This document shows positions 42,901 through 54,900 of a stretch of 64,000 nt of DNA, one piece after another. The first letter of the stretch is position 1. Every line of letters starts with the position of its first letter. Location: the NCBI RefSeq assembly GCF_000327385.1, contig NW_008708943.1:1666022-1730021 (forward strand), written 5' to 3'. The translations under genes and the position numbers were made by a program. The DNA is from Lottia gigantea (lineage: Eukaryota; Mollusca; Gastropoda; Lottiidae). The notes below the pieces were generated by a model. It did not search any database, had not been told where the DNA came from, and saw only the letters and a program-made list of their open reading frames with translations.

Positions 42901-45900
42901 TCATGGACTCCAAGAAGCTTTTTTCCACCAGTTTTTCAAGAATAACTTAGTTTTGTAGTAGGAGTTACTCTTTTTTGACCCCCAAAAATAGAACACCTGT
43001 TACCCCACAGAAGCTTCAATTCCACTCTTCAGTTCCAAGTAGGCTACACTCTTACCCCTTAAAGCCTCCTCTAACCCTACTCCAGTCTCACAATCACCAT
43101 GACTCCACCAAGAAACCCACATGCCACCAAGAAGTCCCCACTCTCACCCAGAAGTCCACATGCCCAAAGAAGTCCCCACTCTCACCCAGAAGCCCACATG
43201 CCCCAAGAAGTCCCCACTTCCCCTAGAAGTCCTCATGACCCGTACATGTCGCCATAAGCCCATTAAGCTTCCACTCCCCTGTTCCATACATCAAGACACT
43301 CTGACATTATCCTACCACACCTTAATCCCACTCCTCTCCACTAAATGACTTGATTACAGTGATTGTTAGTGGTATAGTGATCAGTTGTTTATAACAACTA
43401 TTCAAACTATTATATACATTCACCCTATGTTTATTCTTCAAGTCTCCACTTATTTCTTTGTAATTCATACTCTCTATTTCAACATTTTCAAAATTTTATC
43501 ACATTGCGTTAAAATTTAACAGAAAACACTTGTTTTATTTCAGAAAACATAATAAAAAAAAATTTAAAGTATCAATTTTAGGTTCAATTGGTGAAATGTT
43601 TTATCAGCATTTTAGAGTTTGTGTAGAACATTCTTGATTAATAGTTTTAAGAACATATAACATTGCAATATCTTATAGTGTTTTATGTTTTAAAATTAAT
43701 CTCAAATTCAAATATTTCACAAAAAAAGAATATAGTGTTGTTAGAAATGCAGGCTGCTTTTTATAAATCATTCCGTTCTCGGCGAAGATAAGGCCGTTTA
43801 AGGAATTTGCCCATTTACATTACAGTAAACTCAAGAGATCTGAGAACGGAACGGTTCTTCAGTTGTAGTTTAAATGAAAAGCACTCTCGGCACGATTATC
43901 TGTGGAATTCTTCTTGATGGAGTTAAAATTAATCCTTGTAGTCACCCTGATGTAATCAAAGACATCTGAATGTAATCAACAATTGCACTTAATAATGACA
44001 AAAATCTGCAGGGAAAAGGTGAAGGTCGCTTGTAAGGCATGAGCAGTACAGCATACTGGGCACCGTTATCGATTACATTACACTAACTTTGAGTATAAAC
44101 AACAACAAAATAGAAGCTATTTCAGGCATACACAAAACCAGAGAGGGTTCTAAAAAGTTGTTTGTCAGAGACAAATAGGTCAGTTATTGGCACTCTTCCA
44201 TGAAATTCACTGCACAACTTTGTCAAGGATGTTTAGATCATCTACTGTAAGACATCTATTGAACATGAAATTTCTCATTATAAGACTAATGTGTGGATTT
44301 GTGGATTTAAAACACTTCCTGAACAGAAGTGAGCAATCAACCACAAGAATATCCATTAAAATAGATTAGTAAGTTGAGAGGGTAACCAATTACTGAGGTA
44401 TTAGATATTTTTCTTTGATCTTTTAGAGAGTAGGTCAGTTAGATATGAAGAAATTGATAATACCTATTTGTCAAACTGTTATATACTCATTAAAGATGGA
44501 TTCCCATGGTTGAAAAAAATATTACATTCTTGAAGTGAGAAAGATGGTGGCTATTTGGATTTGTTGCTAAGTTGGCATATAGATTGCTCAGTTAGCAGAT
44601 AGATTGCTCAGTTGGAAGATAAATTGCTCAGTTGGAAGATAGATTGCTTGCTCAGTTCGCAGATATATTGCTCAGTTGGCCGATTGATTGCTCAGTTTCT
44701 CAGTTGGCAGATAGATTGCTCAATTGGCAGATAGATTGCTCAGTTGGAAGATAGATTGCTCAGTTGGAAGATAGATTGCTTGCTCAGTTAGCAGATATAT
44801 TGCTCAGTTGGCCGATTGATTGCTCAGTTGGCAGATAGATTGCTCAGTTGGCAGATAGATTGCTCAGTTTGAAGATAGATTGCTCAGTTTGCAGATAGAT
44901 TGCTCAGTTTGCAGATAGATTGGTCAGTTGGCAGATAGATTGGTCAGTTGCTCAGTTGGCAGATCGATTGCTCAGTTGGCAGATAGATTGCTCAGTTAGC
45001 AGATAGATTGGTCAGTTGCTCAGTTGGCAGATAGATTGCTCAGTTGGCAGATAGATTGCTCATTTGGCAGATCGATTGGTCAGTTGGCAGATAGATTTTG
45101 TTTGCAGATAGATTCCATATTTGGCAATAGATGGAATTTCTCCCTCAAGGCCAGGAAGCTCTTGAAAATCAGCCTGGTGCTGGCTTTCAACCTGTTAGAA
45201 TAATTTTTCACTTTCATCTTCAAGTTTATTCTTCATTTGACTTGTAACTAGCTTCCTGTAGAACAACTGTTTAATTGTGAAATAAATTAAAATGGAGTAT
45301 ACCAATAAAAAGGAATGTCGCATATAGGTGGGCCCGAACCCCTAAAACCATGCCCCCTTCCCCTTAATGTATAGATGAATGGTGAATTACTATGTAAGTG
45401 ACCAATAAAAGATTGTAGACTCAAGGTGTGTCCAGATTATAAATAATATAGTATATACACTGGTCATCTTATTGTCATACTGAACAGATTTATAGGACAT
45501 ATTTCTCTATGTTTATTGTTATATATCAACCATCAGTTTGATAATATACAGTTTTGACTAGTTTCCTTCATTTTGTTTTCATCACATATTAGTGGCAAAT
45601 GTTTCAGCCAAGGCTTCTTGAATGAGAATGGGTTTCTACAGTTTGTTCTAAGACTTCAATCATTGCCAGAGATTTAGAAAAATAAGACACACGTAAAAAT
45701 CCCACCATCTCCCCTAATTTTTTTTTAGTGGTGTAGACAATTGATATTTACCAATTCCATGAAAATAACAACCATTTATTACAAGGTTTACAACTTAGGT
45801 TCTTGAAGATACTATCTTCCAGCTGGTCCTTGGCCAAACATCTTGGCATTGATCTTTCCTAGATAGTCTGAATTCATTTTCCTTGGTTAATTAGAACAAT

Positions 45901-48900
45901 GAGGAAAGATGACTTATTCAATACTCATTTACAGCTAGATTGACTGAAATAATCAGGCTAGATGACTTATTAAAGACCACTAATTTTTCATGTACAGACT
46001 GAGATTAGTATCATTTCTTGATGTAACCAACAACCAAAAAAATTCTCTAGCTGTGTGTGCAAAAAATTATGTAGTTTAATGGGTTAGGTCAACAGACATA
46101 TATATATATTAAAAATTGTGTTGTTTTATCCACCCTGAAGACAACAAGCAGATGATTTATATTCTGACAGTCTGTCAGTTTTTACCTGTAATACATACTT
46201 ATAATTGTCATAAGATTAAAGGTAGCGGTGGATGAAATATTTCATTAAACAATAAAAATATGAGCATACTGTACTGTGCATGTAAACTGTTTGCTGTCTA
46301 AAGATCTTCTATTCAAAGGGAAAAATACAGAGATGAATTCACCCTTAAATTCTTTACTCAAAACAATAAAGACAGCGTTTAATTCAGTGGATGAGTCTAT
46401 TACATGAAATGGTCTTTGGTTCTGACCTATGAAAGTCTGGTAACCATAATCCTCTAGTAGACCCAGTAGAACCATCTGAAAATAGGTATGGATGATCTAG
46501 GATTGATCAATGCCAAGAGTCCTTTTTTTTTCTTTCTTTTGACAATCTTTTAAAAATTCAAAGAAAGGTTACATATTGTGTGATTTTATACGATAGAATA
46601 TGTAAACTGAAATGTAAAAAGAAAATTTTCAGGACACACTATTCCTTTAACTAATTGCTATATTTGACAGGTACTACTAATAATATTGGTCTATATGCCA
46701 ATTAGTAACATGTTTCAAGGTTCTGATATTTCTGACTTACAATCCCCTCATCCATCATATAATAATTGGGCAGTTTAACTTGTAAAATATCAAATTGTAT
46801 GTCAAGTAATGGACATCACAGGGCTTACACCTTTCACAGTATTAAATATCATAAACTATGTAACTTATCCCTTTAATCATTTTAAACAGTCACAATTTTT
46901 CAAAAGCTGAAAGATTATTGTGTCACATATTTGCTTTATGATTGATAATTTTGGAAAACTAAACAGATATAAGGTTTGATTTGCCAGTATCAGGAATTTT
47001 ATAATTTTTATGAAAACAAGGCAAATTGGAATTGTATATATTTCTTTTACAGCATTTTTGCTACACCAACTTAGTTGGGGTCTGTACAGAATTCTAAAGC
47101 ATATTTGACCTGTATCATAGGTCCCTATAATAATTCATGTAGCTCTTAAACCACTTGAGTTTTAAACTGTTGAATATGATAAATAAATTGTTAGCTGTTC
47201 AGATAATTTCTAGAATAAATTTGACCAGGGTTAAATTTCTGTACTGATAGGGGATTTAGGTAGGGTCAGGGGGGCTATACATAAGGTCTAGAGAGGATAG
47301 ATAGGCAGGTGATAGGGGATTAGGGAGGGTCATAGGTCAATAACAGAGGTTAAAGGTCAGATTAAAAGAACTCTGTATATTAGATGAATATCATAGAACT
47401 TTATAACCTTGATTTCTGCATTGTGTAAGTTTTGAAACTCTGCTTAATAGAAAAAGTCAAATCAAAACATACACCAAATGTCATTCCTTTTGAAGTTGCC
47501 GGCTTGAGACATACCATTGATGAAGTTGAAATCTCAAGAGCACCTAAGCTCTAAATTCTACCTTTTAAAACCAAACTTCCTGCTTTAATTTTTGTCAGTA
47601 ACAAAAAAACAGCAACTTCATATTCATGTTTTGAATTGAAACAATAAACGTGGTTCATGTACTGAGCATGGGGATTAAAAACATATCCTGAGCAGACCTG
47701 TTATACCTCAATGATTTATAGAACAAGTAATTGATATATAAAGCGGTGTATATCACTATATACTTTGCCATTGATAAAAAAAATATGGGGCCCACATTAG
47801 TCATCTTGAACCAAAAACCAGTCTATCCTCAGATAACCCCAATTTGCAATTTATTTACACCATACATGATTTATGAGAGTGAATTTGTCAACATGAAATT
47901 TTTTAAGCCCTGTTTTCCAGCCAATTGACTCAAGATTAAAGGGAGTTTATAAGTAAATTTACAGTCAATTAAACTTAACATGCTCAAAAATGTCGCTTTA
48001 ATTTTAGACTTTTGGTTAATTGAACAATATCAATAGCCTACATTCCCATAAAATATGAAGGTATTTTTATGAAGGTTCTTCTTTCCCATTTTTTTTACTA
48101 TTACTGATAAAATAGGTGTAATTTAGATTGACTGTGAATTTACTCTCAAAATTCTGTAACATATTGTAATATAAGTCCAAGAAAGAATCATGCAAGCCGA
48201 CAATGTCTGAATACCTTTTAAAGTGACACTAGAATTGATGGTTTCCAAGCCATGCTTAACCTTTGCTTTCTAGCTAGACCTGTTAGCTGCCCTGTTCAAT
48301 CTCAAGATTGAGAGCTTAATTTTAGGAAAGATACAATACATATAGATACAGACATACAGCCCGTCGTGAGGGTGGGGTCCATGGGGGCTGGGCCCCAGCA
48401 AAATCTTCTTCAGTTCAACAGAGATTGACAGTGTCTTTGTATAAAATCAAAACGATATAGATTTAGATATGTCTTTGGCACCTTAAAATTGACAGAAATG
48501 AGTTCTCTGGGCCTTTAATTCTTCTAATTTTCTGAGTACAAAACCTGAGCCCCAGGACCAATTCATTCCCTGCAGACATATTATAAACATTATTCTTTAA
48601 AGTATAATGAGGTAATTTACAACAAAACATTTATATCTACAATCAGACATAGCCTGTTAAATCTATTAGAGATCAGAAATAGATATTTGGTAACAGGTTT
48701 TAATAGTAGTATTAATAGTTGTACTTGTTTTAAAGTGCAGGTAACATGCAAGGAAACTGTAGAATGTGAGTATGTTTAGATGTTGATAATTAAGATGGGT
48801 ATCAATGATATGAGACATGATTCATCTACCAGACTTACACACTTCATATTATCTTTCTATATCTTCAATTAAGGATGTGCGGCTAAGATAACAGTACAAG

Positions 48901-51900
48901 GAGTTAAAGCCCTTTAAAGTGATGCTCTCAGTTGAATTTTTAAACCCAATTTCAAGAGACTCTCTTAGATGCCTTTTGATTATTTTAAAGCTCTGCTATT
49001 GCGAAATTTATTAAACTAACAAAGCAAGGAAATTTTGCTCTTACAGGGACCTTTGTTTTATTACAAATTTGTGGTCTATATGCCTTATGATTTTTTTAAA
49101 ACCAGTTTATATTATTCTTCTATTGATTTGGCCTGTGTAAATTTTTAAAAATATATTACATATTGTAGGCCTATAAACTACAGATCCCTGAACAGTTGAA
49201 TAAAGGGAAAAGGCTATTTGGAATTGTTTTGTTAGACATGGCATAAAAGGTTTTCTTAAAAAGGGAAGAACTTTCTTACTAGACCTGCTATGAATATTTT
49301 GTGGTAAAGCAGATTTTTGAGTTTTGAGAAAAAGGGCTGAAAATTGAATCCTCCTGTGAACAAACAATAATGATATAAACCATAAATGCCACATAAGGGA
49401 GACAGCCTCTTTAATCTCACCTGAAACCTGTACAAGATTGAATACAATAAAGTTATCTTAGAATCACTTGAATGTTTCTTTTGATGCTTAGTAAAATATA
49501 TCAAAAATTACATACTTGAAGTTGATTATATGATAAGATTGAGTTTCCTACTCGGCCATATAAAGGTATCTGGAAAGGGCTGATTGAATGAACCATTTTG
49601 TCAAATTAACATTTTAAAAGATAATTGCCAAAAATGCAGAACAAACAAAAAATTTTTTCTATTGAATCTGTGTTAGTAGTTTTATATCATGAAAAATGCA
49701 GTTCAAGAACTTTGCAAGACCAAGAATTGGATTCTGGATTTGATTAAGTATAAATGTACATTGGCATGAATTTTCAACATTACATTCAAAACAGAAAGTC
49801 TGACTAAGTTTACCAATTGATCTTGACCTAATAATTTCTTTCACCAAGAACCTGTGTTAAAGGTATGCCACTACTGTACAGAATGTACTAGTTAAACCTT
49901 GTAGTGCTTTGAACTTAACCTCATGTTCTATCAATGTTTGTCTTAATTAAACAATTAACAATTTAATTAGTGGCTTTCTTTTCATCAAGATCATTAAGAT
50001 ACACAGATAGATCTTCTGAGAAAGTTCTAATCTGGTCAATTGGAGACATAGGAACTATTTGTTTGTATTGGGTTGATACTTTCCTCGGAAGTCTTTTTCA
50101 ATCATGCAGAACTTTAGCTCAAATGGCACCCTTACAAGCACAAAGAACTTAGCTTGAAGTTATCTTGCCAAGTTATCATGTTATGCAAAACCACTCAAAT
50201 GTTTGATAATTTGATATCCTTATTGCCAATATTTGTCTAGGTTTCTCAATCCGGCATTCCTTTCGGAGAGTCCACTGGGCTTTAGATAATTTAAGGTATA
50301 GCTAGAAGTTATTACTTTAATTTTTTAGACAAAATTTCTTAAATTAATATAATTGAGTCATGTCATATAAATGTTCAAATTTACAAACTATTAAGATCAG
50401 TAACAAATTCTGTTTTGTAAAATTTGGCTAAATAAAATCTTCGCTTTTTGGAAATTCGATCTCTTGTCTGACCAACTATTAGAGACTTTATCAAAGCAGA
50501 TACAAAAGCGACTATGTTCATCAAGCCAACAATCATGGATGCTCAGTGAAAATACTGGCTTTGCAAAGCAATTAGGCTACCCTCTATTCCTAAGGGCAGT
50601 ATAAGTACAATATTTAGTTATATGAATCTGACCAATTTATATAAATATTATGAGTATGGGTCAAGACTCTGATAAATATATACATAAAACTTTCCTGTAG
50701 TTTATAATCAAACTTTATTTCTTTTTACAACATCACCATCTGGTATCAGGCTGCAGCTACTTGTAGTTAGAATATGTGGAGAGTATTTTTTAAGAACTGG
50801 AAAAAACCCATAGTACTCAGATCTTCAAGAGAAGGATGTAGTGTTTTGATTTGATACTGTAATATGTAGGCTTTTGAAATAAAACTCATATTGATTTTAA
50901 ATTTTGTTTGCTGATAGAAGTTGATTGGTCGATTACAAGTTAACGTCTGCTTTTAAGGCTCCATTTTAGCAAGTTGTAGCAAATGTCTCAAATTTTGAGA
51001 TTAGATCTGAAACACATGTACTGCTCTCTCCATTTATTTAAAGGAAGCTTCAGAGGACTGAGAAACTTGCTAGCTGAGATCCAGTCCTCAATACCAGCAT
51101 AGGTTGCAATATTTAACCCATTTTCTCCTTCAGTGAGAAGAGCTGAAAAATGAAATGAAATAACTGGAATTTTACATCCCACTATTCTGCACCAAAAAGA
51201 GCTGAAAAGAGCATCTAGTCCTTCGAATAGAACATAAATCGAGGCTCGTGTTTTAAAGCCAATTCATGTTAAAAATCCTTGACCGTTGGAAATCGAAAAA
51301 AAATAGGTTAATGTTGCTATCCTATTCTCCCTAATTGCACACTGCATAGTGTTGCCTGTCCTCCTTAGTCCAAATAGGTGCAGAAAAGTAAAATTAAATT
51401 TCCAACCATCTATTGCAGCAGAATTTATTTTCAAGAGGAAATTGTTTTCTATGGTCATAGGAAGTTTGAAGATTTATTGAGAATTTTATAAAAGATTTTA
51501 CACTCTACATGTTGAGTTCTTGTCACTTGTATCTTATGAGTTATGTTGTAGTACTGACTGAAATTGTCTGAAGAATTTACCAGGAATGATAATATTACCA
51601 TTCTATACAGGTGGAAGTTGTCTGAGATCTGGCATTTAAAGTGCTGATTCACAAAGATATCTGAAGACAGTTGATACTTGAAAATATATGAAAAACTTTT
51701 TTTGAACAGCTTGGTATTAAAAAGAGTAGTCTAACAAAGTATCCATCATTGCACACTGCACATTGCCTCTTTTCAAAAGCTTAATCTGAAGAGAAATGTT
51801 TAATTCCACTTTATTTCATTTCTTAAGAAATAGCCTCCATTTATGTTTAAACCATGTACCCTGATGAGGATTTTTAACCCAAAACTCACATGGAGAAGAT

Positions 51901-54900
51901 ATTGGTTTCTGTTCAAAAAAAAAATAAAAGTTTAGTGCTTGTTATAATTTTTGTGTTATTTCTCATTTCTATTATATTTCTGCAATTTGAAGAGGTTTTA
52001 TACAGCAATATCTAAGTTTGAAATTGTATTTCAAATATCTTTAAGTACTTTCAAAGTTCTTGAAAAATGATTAAAATAACATATATGAGGAATTGATATG
52101 TTCCTGGAACCTATAGTTTATATAGCTTTATCTCTAGATAACATCTAACCTTGTACACTATGATTGCTTCTACAGATTTCATGATGTTTAAATTCTATTT
52201 TATTAGGCTTTAAACACTATTTAAAAAACTCATTTCATTATTTTGAATGTACTAAAAAAATAGTTCAACTTGTAAAGAAAATGTTATTAGTATTAAAGAA
52301 ATTTGTTAACTCTTCATAAAAAGAAATGAGAAATTAAGTAGACTGAAAGGAAAACATATATTTTTGATGTTCAGCATTTTTGTTAAGATTTAAAACAAAA
52401 CGTTTTGATTTTTAACGTTTTTAAATGTTTCTAATTATACTATTTTTCACACTGTTCTAACTTCAATCATTTTAAAGATATTATTAAAAGGATAAAAACT
52501 ATGATATGTGGATATTAATATTAAATGAGATATTATAATTATAATTATGATTATTGCTAGTTAAAAAGTGTATGTCACTATAACCAGTTACTGTTGTTTT
52601 GAAATTTAAATCAGTTAGTAAACTAAATATAACAAATCCTTCCATCTGCATCAATTATTTACATAGCATCATTTACAGGATCTTTTTCTAATATCTGTTG
52701 ATTTTCAATTTGTACTTACATAGATTTTATAAAATTTCAAATGAAATGAAATGAATAGAGGTTTACGTCCTACTTTCCTGCACCATATTGTAAAATTTCA
52801 AGGGACAGAATTTTTTTTGGTAAGCCTGAAACTACATAATTTAGAATTATTATGTACGTTTTTTAATCACGCCATTTAAAAACAAATTTAGGTTGATCAA
52901 GTGTAAACATAAAAGTAAATAGCATATTTTAGAAATCTTTTCATGTACAAGTTTCAATGTTTTTTATAATGAAAAATTGACATACTGCCCCTTTAAGTCT
53001 GTTTCATTCAATCAAAAGAATTATTAGAAGAACATTTCATAGAAGTCATCTGAAATTTCAGTCATCTTCAGAAGATATATTGATGTTCTCACCAGTCTCT
53101 GTTGGTGACAAAGAAGCTCTTGCTAAGAAAATGTGAGAAAGTATTAAGTGTTATATCAGTCAATTGGTCTTGGGTAGACTTTTAACGAAGTCAAAAAAGT
53201 TTTCAAGTGGTAAAATTATTTTAATGTTCCAGGCAAAAAATTTTATTGAAGATTTTTTGAAAATGTCAAGAGGACATGAGAGATGAAAGGAGAGAATCTG
53301 TCATTAATTGAATTATCATTTTTTTACATAAAATCTTTCTGGAAATTTCTATTCAAAATGAAAGTGTCTTGTCCTTCAGTAAATAAATCACTGCTGTGAA
53401 TATGATAGATCCTTTCATATTAGAAATCAAAACAAGAGGAGATTAATACTGCTGTCTCAGCGGTGTCACTTGTAAGTTCATCATTTGCAGAAAAGTAGGA
53501 CATAAAACTCAAATTTCATTTCAGACAAAAATGAAATGATTTTCGATAAATAAGAAAGTTTCATAATAGAGTAATTTATTTAGAGCGATAAGCAGATACA
53601 TTTCACTCAAAAAATGTGAATGTTATTATGCTACTGAATGTTTGCAAACCCAGAGGACTTCAATATGTTAAAAGGAGGGAATATTAATATGCATTCTTGA
53701 CATTTTGGTCTGTGGTTCAAACAGTGCTGAATTTATTGCACTGCAGTGGGAATTGTGGTTTTTACTTCTGTATTTATTAATATTGTCTGATTATGAGAAC
53801 AGAAAAGTGCATGCAGCTCTCTTAGGAATGAGGTAAAAAAGTGCATTTTCGCGAAATTCAAGATCAAGTGAGTTTGACGTCTGCTTAATGATTCTGTGTA
53901 TTGGTTAAATTGCCCTTAACAGAAAAAGGAAAAGTTGACAGGGTTGTTTTATGCAATTCAGAATATGTTTGGTGTCAACTTGGTGAAATTCTTTTGCTTT
54001 GTCTGGATTTGTCATCTTGGTATATTTCTTAGGTATTTTTTTTTTTTGGAGAAATATTAGATTTGAAACACAAGATGAGATTATAAACATCTGCATTCTG
54101 CTTTTTGGGTTTTACGTGAGCAAGTGAATACATTATCAGTATTCAAGTTTAAAAGTTGCATTTTACAAGATTAACATCTAGTCCTATTGTCTGGCTCAGG
54201 TTTAAATTTCAACTTTGTTTGATTTACTACGGATGTCCTTTGATTTAAGTTCAAATCCCTCTTTGTAACCCTTTATTCAATCTATTTAACCCTTTAAGTA
54301 AATGTTTAGAGTTACATTAAGTTGTGATATTGTAAAATATCTATGGTTATTTGCTTTGATAAGTGCAGGTATCTTTTCTCCAAATCGTGAATTTCTTATT
54401 TAATTTTTTTAAAAAGCAGGTGGCCTTTGTTCGATGAATTTTTAACATTCAACATGTGTAGCCTGTATTATGAATTAAATTATGTGAAATTTGATATTTT
54501 ATAGTAATATTTTAATAGTATACTGACGTGCAGTATAAGTTATAATACAGATGATAACAGTAAAACTCTTGAGCTATTTCAAGGAAAATGCATAGAACTA
54601 TTATGAAATATTCGCAAATTGATAAGTTTTGATTCAAGAATCAAATTAATATGTACATAATTAAGATATGTTATAATGTGTTAACAAAGGTTTGAATATG
54701 CAGGGTTATAAGTATGAAAGTTGGAAATGATCTCACAGAAAATGGATAGAGAATGCTTAAAATTATTTCTTAGGTAGAACTTGGTTTGTAAACACTATTA
54801 GAATATAATGTTGCAGGAACTTTCCAAGTTATTTATTGATATGTATTTTACAAATTAGACAAACCCTTGGTTTATATATCAGTCCCTATATTACTATCTA

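Noticed and set aside
42975-43348. Pro/Ser-rich ORFs resembling a proline-rich protein
   Set aside because: Products of a C-rich tandem repeat in two frames. No convincing acceptor, donor or conserved motif.
43770-43855. Inverted CCGTTCTC/GAGAACGG pair as a MITE
   Set aside because: Only about 10 bp arms, no target duplication and no second copy noticed.
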